Source of the DNA: Isoetes taiwanensis
Lineage: Eukaryota; Streptophyta; Lycopodiopsida; Isoetales; Isoetaceae
Length of the DNA: 64,000 bases
Reading direction: 5' to 3'
NCBI GenBank assembly: GCA_021234155.1
Contig: JAJEKV010000040.1
Span: 6,039,278-6,103,277 of the forward strand
In this document: piece by piece, positions 47,201 through 56,100 of the stretch
How positions within the stretch are numbered: position 1 is the first letter of the stretch
How the letters are laid out: every line of letters begins with the position of its first letter
The notes under the pieces: generated by a model
Told to the model about the DNA's origin: nothing
The model's input: the letters and a program-made list of their open reading frames with translations, nothing else
Database searches by the model: none
Translations under genes and position numbers: made by a program

Positions 47201-50200
47201 CCCGCCACACAAAGACTGCCACCCATCCGAGGCTGACCAGCCACGCCCGCAGACCCTGCCTGCCACTGATGTCTCGGTTCACTGATTAATCTTTATCCCT
47301 GAACCCGAGCAAGAGGGTTTGGCTGGGCCTCACCATTTGACATCACTAATCAAGCAGCCTCCATGACCCGCCTGACACCATACCCCACGGTGATGGCCCC
47401 ACTGTCCCTTGTGGGATTAGATGTTGAGGGAGGGCCCAGAATCTGGGCTAGCTATCGAAGGCAAAATCGGACTTTCGAGTGAGACAGCCTGAAGATTTCA
47501 TATATAGCTCACCAGCCTGGTCCCCACCAACCGTCCACCAGAGACCGCGGTGATGGCCTCCTACCAACGGACCGTTGTGAAGATTCCGATCCATATGGCT
47601 AATGATTCCACTAATCTGGTCCCACGAATGACCGGATCGACCGCGAGCTAGTCCAAGATCTAAACCATATCGGCATCCCCGGGAGCAACAGCCTGATCCA
47701 CTGGCTGATTGTAGCCCCTCATCAGTGGTTGACCACGACTAACGATTGATCTCATATTCCCATTACTGGCAGACTGACAGCATACCTCTTGACCCAATCC
47801 TCACTGACTTAGATTACTGCCTCTCTGTGGACTCCAGCTGGCTCTTTGATTAATGGTCCCCCCGGGAGTCAATAGGATCACTAACCTGGGTCTCAAAACT
47901 GCAACGCCACATACCAGCCAGGCTGTTTTGGCAGTGACGCACTGACCAACATCCACCAAAGAGACCTGGTCCCAAGGCTGCCCCTCCAACACCCTCTTTG
48001 GCCCCACATTGACTGGGCCAGAGCCCCGGCGATCGAGTATGGGGGATGGCATGGGGTTTTGCACTGTGTCATCCGGCCAAACTCATCCATGCCAGGACGA
48101 CGTCATCTCCGTCAGTCCATCAACCTTGGCCATGCGCCCCACCTCGATGCCCCACACCTTTGTCGCTGGCTGTGACATGCCATTAATCCCGCTCAAGACT
48201 GTGGTTCCCATATCCTCTTCATTGCCACCCATGCCCCCAGACCTTCACATCTAGATGCCACCGTGACCTGGCCACACGACCCACTGAGTTTCCCGCCTCC
48301 GCTGAGGCGCCCATCCGCTGGCGGTGAAAAGGGGCCGGGAGCCGCGAGGCCATGTGTGAACAACAAATACCAGAGCTATATGGATTGGGGCCATCACCAC
48401 ATCCTGTTCCGCACCTGTCGAAATTCCGTCCCTTCCCAGACGGTGGTCGAGTTCAGTCTGGCTGTCTTTGATGCACCGAATGACTGAGCATTTTAACGCA
48501 CTCTAAACCTTCCAACCCCATCGATCTGCAGTGAACCTGATCCCACTGGCCCAATGCAAGCAGCCCTTGATAGAGATGGCCACCGCCCACCTCTGTAAGT
48601 GGTGATGCTCTGGGCCTCAGTGACCTGGTATTTAAATTCGTGGCCAGCGAGTCCTAAGAAATGGGCTGAGGTCTGTTGGAGGGGTAAGAGACTGGTCTGG
48701 GCCAGATGGAACGGCAGACACAGATGACAATTACGCTAACCCGTGGACAAATCACGGAGCACCCAGATGCCTCGCTTCCTCAAGTGTCTGGGACCCCGAT
48801 TGTTCCAGAGCAAGCCTGTGCAATGGCCCATCACAAGTGATTACATCAACCCCTGCAGTTAGTCTGGGGCCCACGCCCACCCGCTGCCCCACCGCCCATA
48901 GACCATCATCGACCGCATTGTGTGCCCACCCATCTTCGTGATCGAGATCTGCAGTGGATTGGGAGCCTCCCCCTGGCCAGATGTGCCTCGCTGGTCACAA
49001 ACGGTGCCATTGAGGATGAGTCTCACACTTTCCAGAAGTTGCCCCAAATACCGGATCCGGGCCAGATACGCCCCTTTAGTACGCAAGGCCGGACGCGTTC
49101 TTTGCATTTGCCGATGAACACACCGCAAGACGCGCTCCCCGGGTCATACATCCAGAGGTAATCGACCTCGCTGAGAAATACCTTTGCCCTCACCGGGTCA
49201 TTCACGACTAGGCACTACGGGTGGTGCATGATCAGATATATTGGGATGTTTCACTTTTATATGATTAGCATGCTTTGTCGTTAGCTGATTGTCACACGGT
49301 TTTCTCTCAAAACTTTCCGGGGGGTTTTTTAACCGGCAAAAAATCACGGTCGCTAAGCTTTTTGTATTAACCTATAGACCGATTGGTCTCCGTGGACGAT
49401 AAAAGTACCTTCCTTCCTTCCTTCCTTTGTAGATGAAAACGTGTTAGTGGTTTAAGGTAAGCTGATTGCCATTTTGGGGAGAAACAGGATTGATGGTCTT
49501 GTAATTTCTATTCCCAGTTACTATATGTGGTATTTCATCTAGATGAGTCTCCCACTAGAATAATTAGTTTTCTTTGCATATCTTTTATTTTGTATGTATG
49601 TGCTATGAGATATTAAAATGGCAATTATCTAAAAGTTAGTTTTGGTTGATGTGTGCCACAGAAGCTTGATTTGGAATTTTCTCAATACAACAAATGCACG
49701 TGGAAGGTTCCAATTGTTTTTGTATTAGTTAGATGCTAGACGTGATACTAGAATTCATTCTAACAACCAAAACTTTCTCTTATTTAGGTTGTTAGCAACA
49801 GAGTTCAATTGCCTTGATGACAAACCAAATTGTACTAGAATTGCACTTGGGGAAAGCAGTAAGTGAATTTGATGGATCATCTAGAGGTGTGGACTTTCAA
49901 GTATAAGAAATAATGGTGTATGCAGATGTTAAATTCAATATCAACTGTGGTGGAGAAAATGTTACTCTATCAAATACTGCCTATGATAATGATACTGGAG
50001 ATGGAAATATAACATTTGCAAAATCTTCAAGTGGAAAATGGGCTGTTAGTACTATTAGCTATGTTTCTAGTTTTCAAGCTCTTATAGAAACATCATCACA
50101 GGAGTCAGCTATAACTTCAAATATTGCAAACCAGCAGTTATATCAAACAGCTAGGGCATCCCCTGGTTCACTAAGGTATTATGGATTAAATATGAAGAAT

Positions 50201-53200
50201 GGAAGTTACAATGTGACATTACATTTTGCAGAAATTTACCTTACACCATCCAATGAAAAAGACTGGAAAAGCACTGGAAAACGTATTTTTGATATTTATA
50301 TTCAGGTCAATTATCTGCACATTACAAATGGAAACTAAGTAACTATGTTCTAGGCTATTGAATGCAAAGCGTATTTTAATTTGCAGGGCAATAAAGTTTT
50401 CCATAATTACAATATTATAGCACGGGCTGGTGGATTGGCATATACAGCAGTGGTGGAGACAATTGAAACTTTAGTAACAAATGGAGTTTTAGAGATACAT
50501 TTACAGTGGGCAGGCAAGGGCACATGTTGTACTCCAAATGAAAATACATATGGACCTCTCATCTCAGCCATCGATGTTCTCCCTCTTGGTATGACATTTG
50601 ACATATGCTACTATTTACTTAATATTTATTTATTTTGTATTTATCCTTCCTGTGATATTTAAATACTTCTCTTTGTACACATAGAAAATTTAAAAATTGA
50701 TAATGTTCATTTAGCTTGCATCTAAGTAGTATTGCTTGCCTACATGTGCCAATACTTTAGTCTGTAATATATCTTTAATAGTAGCTCAAATGATAGATCA
50801 CTTAATAAGAATAGAATAGAATTTACTTTTATCATCCACGGAAACCATTTGGCCTATGGGACCCAAACAAAGAGAGCAATACGCGTATTATTGTCAGGAT
50901 TAAAAAACCCTTGCCCCAGAGTGTTTACGAGGGAAAGCAGTAACAAGCTGGTAGACTCTACAATCGTATAGGACAATTCAATACTGCATCGAAAGACACA
51001 GCTGAGTCCATGTATCCATAACCTTCTGAAAGTATCATCCCAATAAGTCCATGGAGATCGTGTTCAACAACATATGCAGCGGCTGGTCATGCATAAGTAA
51101 CTGAACATACCATGCCCAGATATGATCGAATCTTGGGCAGGTCTGAAGGGTATGACATTCATCCTCAATGGTATCCTGTTGGTAACATTGATAGATCATG
51201 TTCTCATGTGCCTACTTTCTCAATTGGAGGCGATTCGCATCCATGCAAATAGAAGCTATCAGTTTATGCTTCTTCATGGAATAATGGGTGTGCAAGTAGT
51301 GTTGCGGGCTTCCATACAGGAGTACTGGCTCAATTAAGGCCCTGAACAGGTGTGATTGGTGACCCCAGATATAGAACTATGCCTTGTGGCTGTTGTTCTG
51401 CCAAAGTGATCAATATAAAGGCCTTGGCGCACCCCAATATTACTAACGACAGACTGTCTTAATGGTGTGAGACGGCCTGAGCATGCCTCATATGACTAGT
51501 ATATTGCATTTTGCAAGCCGACAGGGATCCCTAGCTGTCTCAATCTGTTCCACAACTTGTCCCATGGTACAATGTCGAAAGCCTTTGCTAAATCCACAAA
51601 ACAACAGTACAGATTTTGCCGGCGATTCCTGCTATCCTCAATCAGTGTCCGCATAGTGAAAATATGGTCAATCGTGGAATGTCTGGGCGGAAGTTTGTCT
51701 GTGTCAAAGCATGACCTCTGCATCTTCTGCTCATATCATCAGCTGCTGCTCAAGGATGCTAGCCAACAATTTTGCAAAGAGGGAGCTGACCATGATTGTG
51801 CAGTAGTTGGCTCGGCAGCGAGGATTGCCTGCCTTGTATATGCTGGTCCAACTACAGGGGAAGCTTTCTTGCAATGCTCTATTGAATAATGCTATGAGGA
51901 TAGGCACCATAGGCGACCCAACCCATTTGAGAAGCTCTGCCTGCATGCCATCCAAATCTGTTGCCTTCCCATTAGCTAAGCATTATAGGCCCATTATAAT
52001 ATCTCCTTCTGTAATGACCAGTGCTAAGCCCATCTGCGGGGGCACGGCTGTCCGACTCCCCAGTGGATCATAAAGCCACTGCAAGTATTGCACCCATTGC
52101 CCTGAGATAATGTTCCCTGTAGGTTGTATAGACTTGCTCAATACCTTTCTCCAAAATGTCCTTGGATGATGATCCAGAAGATAGAACATCTGTTGCTAGT
52201 GTACTGCAAGGTATCTGGCTTTCTTGACCTTGAGGAAGGAGCGATATTGGCTGATGGCATATGGACGCAAGGTGGGGTTAGTGACTTGTCGGAGCCAGCA
52301 TTTGAACTCCCTACATTTGTCATCAAACCATCGATTGAGGGGGAAGGTGGTAGCTCAAAGGCCTCTGTGAGTGGTCTCTCTTAAACAATCTATCAGCGAC
52401 TGTTAGAAGCAACTGCCTGCTGCTACAGTGTGGAAAGCTGCAGTATTTCCTCCAGGTCGTGCTCGATCATTCGGGCACAGGTCTCTACACGGTCGTAGTC
52501 CAGGCGTAGCTCGGGCACACGGGGTGTTGAGGCCATGGATATACGGGCAGCCTGTCAATCTAGATGCAAGAGAAGAGGCTGGTAGTCTGAATCTACTTCC
52601 TTGTCTCGGTTGTTTGTTCCAATGCCAAAATGGGTAATGAGTGATGCAGATGTTGTTCCTCTGCTAGTACATAATCCACAACACTGCATCCGCCCCCCGG
52701 TTCTCCTGTCTACAAGTGCAGCAGCTGGAGGATGGCTATTGTGCTAGCCCATTGCAAATGATCAAGTCAAAGGTGTTCCATAGCGAAAACAACTGCTTGC
52801 CATAGCGTGCAACATGGTTGTCATCTGATATCCTTGGGCAAGCCACCTCTGCGGGGTTCAGCTACAACACATCCTCTGCAAAGGGTTCAAACTTCGGGAC
52901 CTGCTCGGCCCTGTGCATGCATTAAAATCTCCAAGCAACATGACCTTGCCCAATTGTTTGTGCTACTGTATGTCATTATATAGATCGACATAGGGCTTCA
53001 ATCTATCCACCTCCGAGTAAATGTTACAGAAGTTGTTTTCAGCATGTGGAAAGTAGCATGCAGCCACAAAGAGGAGGTTGCCACTGCCATGCTCCATGCG
53101 TATCCACAAGTAGCAATTGTGCTTGTCTGTCTTGATGTTAACCAAAGTGGTGACTTCTAATAACTCAAGACTAATAGAATGTTGACCATTTCGTAAACGT

Positions 53201-55344
53201 CTAATTATTCAAGGCTAAAAGATGAACCATACATAGTATGACATATTATATTGCCTGTATTGTATCCCAATAAACCATTTGATCTCAATGGGACGATAAA
53301 TTATAAGTCAATTCAATTTTGCATATTTTCTTGACCATTGCATGTTGAACATGTACTTTACATATTTCATATCACATTTGATCTTCACATGCTCCCTTTC
53401 CAAAATGGTGAATTTAGGTCGGTTAGAAAGAGTTAGGAATTTGATAGATTGTCCAGGCAATTGAATTAAAGAACAAATGTGATTCTTGAACATGCAAAAG
53501 AAAATGCAAAAATATAGCTTATTTGCGTATGATTAGCAGAGGGTGGAGAACATTCCATTTGTTGTGATAAAGCTTGATAGAAATGTTTTTGTTTATCTTT
53601 TAAATTATTGCTTGATGCATACGCCACTCTTAGCTATAGTAGGTGCATATAAATATTGAGGATCACATTAGATACATTTGGATATAGGGCAAGGTGTTCA
53701 CTAAGTGGATCCATGCTTATCCTTTGAGATTTATTTATGTCTTCGCATTTTTACTTGTGCTTGACTTGAGATTAAATAAAGACTAATATTCTTTAACAAC
53801 AAAAGGTGTTGATACATCATCCAATTCCAAGTCCAACATCAATGGAAAACTAGTTGCTTCCATAGTGTCTTCCATTATCTTGGTATTATTTGTTGGCATA
53901 TCTCTATGGTTGTGGCATAAGAAGAAAAAGGAACGATTACTCTCTTCCACTATAATGGGCGAAGGTACTGGTTGAATTAATGGTTTTCTCAAGCCCGGGA
54001 TCACTTTCTTAGAACTAAATTACCTTTTTTTAATAGAGTTTCGAAGCATGAGAAACAAGCCCACCTTGTACACTTACAATACATTAAAAATAGCAACAAA
54101 TGATTTTCATCCTACGAACAAATTGGGACAAGGTTCATTTGGTGCAGTTTATAAGGTAAAATTCTATTTTAGAAAATTGTGATGTAGTTATTAGAGCTAA
54201 TTTTGCATGTAATATTTCATAACAGGCTATTCTAAAAGATAACATAGTTGTTGCTATCAAGAAACTCTCATTACAATCAACTCGCAAGGAATTTGTAAAT
54301 GAGGTTGCTGTTATATCTTCTGTTCAACACCGTAATTTGGTGAAGTTGCTTGGTTGTTGCTTCGAAGGAGATGAAAGAATTCTTGTCTTGGAGTTTATGG
54401 AAAAGAATAATTTGCACCAGGCTTTATTTGGTAACTATATTTGTTACATGCCCAAGCCAAAGTGGTTTACTGATCAAATAGTTATGTAGGACCACTGGAA
54501 CTGAGGATTTTCTTTGATTGGCCAACACGAGTGAACATTTGTCTTGGAGTTGCTCGCGGTCTTGCATACCTTCATGAAGAAGCATCTCCACGTATCATAC
54601 ATCGAGATATAAAGTTGACAAATATACTTTTAGACAAAAATTTGAATCCCAAGATTGGAGACTTTGGATTGGCAAAACTCTTTAAAGAAGAGCAAACACA
54701 CATCAGTACTAGAGTAGCTGGAACTATGTGAGCTACAAGAATTTTAAAAACAATTCTTTATTTTTTTCAATTCAAGACATTCAATTGAATTATTGGAACA
54801 GGGGATACCTTGCACCTGAATATGCGATGCGTGGTCAGCTTACAGAGAAAGCAGACGTCTATAGTTTTGGTATATTGATATTGGAATTAATTAGTGGGAG
54901 AAATAATATGGATCGTTCATTGCCACCTAACGAGATTTATATCCTAGATCATGTAAGTTATGAACATGAGTAATTTCTTTGATATAGTGTATTTACTTAT
55001 CAAGTTTCATGCTACAGGTATGGCATCTACTTGAAATAGACTGTCTTCTCGATATTGTGGATAAACAAGTGAGAAATGAATGCTCTGAAGATGAAGCAAA
55101 GAAAATTGCCAAATTGGCACTATTTTGCACCCAAACGTCCCTAAACCAACGGCCAACAATGACACAAGTTGTTACTATACTATCCAAGCCATGTGAGATT
55201 GATGTATCGGGACTCCAACAAGAGGAGTATGGAGACTATTTACCAACCCTTACGCTATTTTCAGGACAAGAATGCAACTCAGATTCTGAAAGCCAATTAA
55301 GTTCTATGAGTATGCCAAGTTATAGATTGTCTTTGATAAGGTAA
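32941..55344 (+). CDS. Malectin/LRR receptor-like serine/threonine kinase, complete, 23 exons
   Basis: Exons: 32,941-33,031; 33,109-33,265; 33,356-33,427; 33,525-33,596; 33,784-33,855; 33,917-33,988; 34,075-34,146; 34,284-34,355; 34,448-34,519; 34,789-34,860; 34,923-34,994; 35,067-35,138; 40,033-40,101; 40,176-40,241; 49,788-49,858; 49,926-50,305; 50,387-50,588; 53,806-53,964; 54,037-54,155; 54,226-54,430; 54,490-54,727; 54,802-54,952; 55,018-55,344. The sum is 2,955 nt, exactly 985 codons with the stop and no internal stop. All introns are GT-AG and phases agree. Layout: signal peptide about 1-20, LRRs about 83-368, malectin about 392-586, transmembrane helix about 601-622, kinase about 668-918. 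This is the plant LRR-VIII-2 receptor-kinase architecture, a plasma-membrane receptor. The ligand is unknown. About 18 of the 22 kb is intron, mostly transposons. Confidence 0.95.
33721..33838 (+). repeat. 59-bp tandem duplication spanning the exon-5 splice acceptor
   Basis: ATAGGACAATCAGGAGAAAT at 33,721 recurs at 33,780. The two 59-bp copies differ at one base (CAT versus CGT). Each copy supplies an ATAG acceptor. Using the second (exon from 33,784) restores a 72-nt LRR exon. Using the first (exon from 33,725) adds 59 nt, shifts frame and meets a TAA within 30 codons. Confidence 0.95.
34138..34202 (+). mobile_element. Tiny poly(A) retroposon relic with target-site duplication in intron 7
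   Basis: AAGAATTTGGTAC at 34,138-34,150 recurs at 34,184-34,196. Both are followed by TTATC, the first after two extra bases. Between them are about 10 bp (ACGTTCTTCC) and an 18-nt A tract (34,168-34,185). This is the signature of an extremely 5'-truncated non-LTR insertion. The duplication also copied the exon-7 donor (TTTG|GTAC). Confidence 0.8.
35154..35261. repeat. (GATA)n microsatellite, likely LINE tail
   Basis: About 20 perfect GATA units at 35,154-35,235, then GAGTCCAAGGAAAGA and four more units to 35,261. The array abuts the reverse-oriented LINE 3' box that follows and starts 15 bp from the exon-12 splice donor. Confidence 0.93.
35262..35345 (-). mobile_element. LINE 3' terminal fragment, (TATC)n tail
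   Basis: The minus strand reads TTTGTTGTTTGGGTCCCGTG, GCCAATTTGGTCTCC and GGAAGTCAAAAAACC, matching the family end GGGTCCCATAGGCCAATTGG...GATGATAAAAG. The tail on this strand is (TATC)n, the microsatellite at 35,154-35,261. Extremely 5'-truncated. Confidence 0.75.
36070..37290. repeat. GATCCTACGG-type tandem repeat, locus 2, period about 113 bp
   Basis: Boxes at 36,147, 36,259 and 36,372 (GATCCTACGGTC type) and at 36,190, 36,303 and 37,161 (GATCCTACGACTCACG type) are spaced 112-113 bp once the 745-bp MITE insertion (element plus one target copy) is removed. It continues into the TTCTAGAATG satellite as at locus 1. Confidence 0.87.
36379..37114. mobile_element. Mutator-like MITE, 736 bp, 9-bp target-site duplication
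   Basis: Terminal inverted repeats of about 140 bp begin GGGAAATTTACCAAAATAAC and pair with the right end with few mismatches (for example CTTAAGTATTTTCCCA on both arms). TAGATCCTA flanks it exactly at 36,370-36,378 and 37,115-37,123. Long TIRs and 9-bp duplications are the hallmark of Mutator-like elements. The interior has only a 92-codon ORF (36,588-36,866) with no transposase motif, so it is non-autonomous. Confidence 0.93.
37380..38402. repeat. 10-bp TTCTAGAATG satellite (heat-shock-element array), locus 2
   Basis: Same decamer as locus 1. Perfect alternating GAA/TTC runs with 2-bp spacers occur at 37,445-37,462 (four units), 37,581-37,593 (three) and 37,601-37,623 (five). The second half (about 37,620-38,050) drifts to AAGGGAATCT-type units. 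Interrupted on its right by a MITE. Confidence 0.86.
38410..38837. mobile_element. Second MITE/foldback element, about 428 bp
   Basis: Long inverted arms: ACCAAAATGCCACTAAAC near the left pairs with GTTTAGTGGCATTTTGGT near the right. GGCAATAACGTTTT pairs with AAAACGTTATTGCC, and GATCTTTCCA with TGGAAAGATC further in. TAGAAAG occurs on both sides (38,403-38,409 and 38,838-38,844), a plausible target-site duplication inside the decamer satellite. Non-coding. The TAGAAAG motif is common in the satellite, so the duplication is less certain than for the 736-bp MITE. Confidence 0.8.
39141..39208. repeat. (CCGT)/(CTGC)/(CTGT) tetranucleotide repeat
   Basis: About 16 tetranucleotide units of GTCC, GCCT, GTCT and GTCC again, in blocks. 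A reverse-strand relative (GGCA/GACA) occurs near 13,328-13,355. Confidence 0.9.
39396..39845. mobile_element. Unidentified 450-bp GC-rich insertion with 17-bp direct repeats
   Basis: AGTAAGGAAAACACTAT is present at 39,379-39,395 and, exactly, at 39,846-39,862. Between them is a sequence GC-rich in its first 330 bp with no ORF, no poly(A) and no obvious inverted ends. A 17-bp target duplication is typical of target-primed (LINE/SINE) insertion. I cannot assign it: no clear tRNA-type A and B boxes were recognised. Confidence 0.75.
40033..40241 (+). CDS. LRR exons 13-14 of the plus-strand receptor kinase
   Basis: Exon 13 (40,033-40,101, 69 nt) reads [19 protein letters not shown]. Exon 14 (40,176-40,241, 66 nt) reads [18 protein letters not shown]. 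Both are phase 2. They end the LRR block before the linker to the malectin domain and are separated from the upstream exons by 4.9 kb and from the next exon by 9.5 kb of intron. Confidence 0.93.
40688..40859. repeat. 96-bp tandem duplication beside CA repeats
   Basis: CCTTTTGATTGCTATTCCGA at 40,688 recurs at 40,784. Both units continue through CATCATGGGATGGAACAC to an ATTCGACC end and are separated by (CA)n. The second has small deletions. C-rich and CA tracts precede at 40,613-40,685. Confidence 0.88.
42105..43366 (+). mobile_element. 5'-truncated copy of the poly(A)-tailed LINE
   Basis: Collinear with 8,280-9,290 of the first LINE: CCAGTGGAAATGCACAATAA at 42,138 matches 8,288, and [17 protein letters not shown] matches ASWEAFQVCFGLKEADK. 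The C-terminal IWKRMNV and the ATATTCGTAGATC 3' UTR follow to an A-rich tail at about 43,351-43,366. It has many stops. No target-site duplication was found. Confidence 0.88.
45322..46188 (+). pseudogene. Probable ORF1 of the GC-rich LINE
   Basis: A 288-codon open frame starting [16 protein letters not shown], a very basic N-terminus followed by Pro/His-rich low-complexity sequence. Its end overlaps the ORF2 endonuclease start in another frame, which is the arrangement of LINE ORF1/ORF2. No zinc knuckle or RRM was recognised. High GC content makes long chance ORFs likely here, so this is tentative. Confidence 0.45.
49298..49425 (+). mobile_element. 3' terminal box of the microsatellite-tailed LINE family
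   Basis: GGTTTTCTCTCAAAACTTTC, GGGGTTTTTTAACCGG, ACCGATTGGTCTCCGTGG and ACGATAAAAGT, then (TTCC)n at about 49,409-49,425. It gives the sense 3' end for the GC-rich LINE upstream. Confidence 0.8.
49788..50588 (+). CDS. Malectin exons 15-17 of the plus-strand receptor kinase
   Basis: Exon 15 (49,788-49,858) is a Cys-containing linker ([18 protein letters not shown]). Exon 16 (49,926-50,305) and exon 17 (50,387-50,588) encode the malectin domain: [56 protein letters not shown], then [12 protein letters not shown] and [16 protein letters not shown] ending [12 protein letters not shown]. Exon 17 has no counterpart found in the minus-strand paralogue. The domain is extracellular, next to the membrane. 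Confidence 0.95.
50809..53160 (-). mobile_element. Decayed LINE in intron 17 of the receptor gene
   Basis: On the minus strand: endonuclease relic (about 53,145-52,963, [20 protein letters not shown]), RT finger relics near 51,950 ([34 protein letters not shown]), RT palm 51,723-51,496 ([33 protein letters not shown]), a zinc-motif relic near 51,150, and the family 3' box at about 50,945-50,820 with a (TTCTA)n tail. The motif order fixes the orientation. Not functional. Confidence 0.85.
53255..53315 (+). mobile_element. Short LINE 3'-end fragment
   Basis: GTATCCCAATAAACCATTTG, ATCTCAATGGGACGATAAA and a short (AATTC) tail resemble the family end GGGTCCCATAGGCCAATTGG...GATGATAAAAG. Only about 60 bp. 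Confidence 0.45.
53806..55344 (+). CDS. Transmembrane and kinase exons 18-23 of the plus-strand receptor kinase
   Basis: Exon 18 carries the membrane helix ([20 protein letters not shown]) and a Lys-rich stop-transfer. Exons 19-23 encode the kinase: glycine loop [10 protein letters not shown] (669-678), catalytic lysine in VVAIKKL (K690), helix-C glutamate in EFVNEVA (E704), HRD loop [10 protein letters not shown] (D786), DFG (D804), GYLAPEYA and DVYSFG. Arg before the catalytic Asp makes it an RD kinase. Every invariant residue I checked is present, so activity is expected. The common KASN is KLTN here. Stop TAA at 55,342-55,344 after a Ser-rich tail. Confidence 0.96.
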
Positions 55345-56100
55345 TCAAAGTAAAAATGGTGATTCCATTTTGTTAGTTATGGACCATGTACCATCATAAA
55401 AGACAGAGATTAGTTGTAACTTAGATATCTTTATCTAGACTTCCAAACTAAGAAGGTTTGAATGTGGCTTTTATAATAATATAATGTTTGTGGGGGATTC
55501 TCTTGAATGACCTAGTGTTATACAAGCTCTCTCATCTCATTTCAATTTAATTCAATTCTCAATAGCTCATACAATTATTTACGTGCTTTACAAGTGATGC
55601 TTATATCATCGAGCTACCTAAAAAATGTAAGAATGGAACTAGCATAGGAAGCATCTATGCTACCGAATACAATTTTAAAAGGAAGAGAGGATGTACTAGA
55701 GCTTCCATGCAAAAGTTTCTCAAAAGGGCAAATGATGACAAAAGGGACACTCTGCGCCCCTTCAAATTTCTGAAAAAAAAGTCCTTTAACCTTAGTTACT
55801 GGAAAGCTCATAAAACTCTATATTAGCTATATACACAAACTAAAAAAAAGTTGATCACGTGAGCCATGCAAAAAAAAAACACTTGTGGGAGCCATTATAT
55901 TTGCACAGGTTTTTTTCAAAAATTTGGTTAGAAAAAAAAAAGTTGTAATAAAAAACTTTTTGGGTTGCCCCTAAGGGGGCAAACCCTTGTTTATGTGGGT
56001 TTGTGGCATATTATAGGTATATGCCAGTATATGCTTGAAATATGCCTATGACTGCGAAAAACCCCTTATTGGTAATATGAATGCTCTACGTTTTCGTTGT
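55345..56100 (+). other. Downstream of the receptor kinase: probable 3' UTR, then unrecognised sequence
   Basis: The first few hundred bases after the stop are AT-rich and likely hold the 3' UTR. No single polyadenylation signal stands out. The rest contains A- and T-tracts (55,860-55,960) and no gene. Confidence 0.45.

Larger units (their letters stand above)
43980..49425 (+). mobile_element. GC-rich LINE, decayed, about 5.4 kb
   Basis: A sharp shift to GC-rich sequence starts near 43,980 with a CT-rich leader and ends near 49,250. On the plus strand: an ORF1-like frame (45,322-46,188), an endonuclease start [14 protein letters not shown] at about 46,120, LLGDFNAR at about 46,535, a C-terminal zinc-motif relic [14 protein letters not shown] near 49,010, and the family 3' box with a (TTCC)n tail at 49,298-49,425. 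No clear reverse-transcriptase motif could be read at 47,000-48,900, so that part is heavily mutated. The 5' boundary is inferred from composition. Confidence 0.7.
40242..49787 (+). other. Intron 14 of the plus-strand receptor gene (9.5 kb)
   Basis: Donor GAAAT|GTAAGC, acceptor TTATTTAG. It holds a duplicated CA-rich block (40,688-40,859), unrecognised AT-rich sequence (40,900-42,100), a truncated LINE (42,105-43,366), (AATTC)n near 43,910-43,925, and a GC-rich LINE (about 43,980-49,425). No other gene is supported. Confidence 0.85.

Noticed and set aside
40033-49787. A separate gene inside intron 14
   Set aside because: All coding-like signals there belong to LINE relics on the plus strand; no independent exon structure was found.
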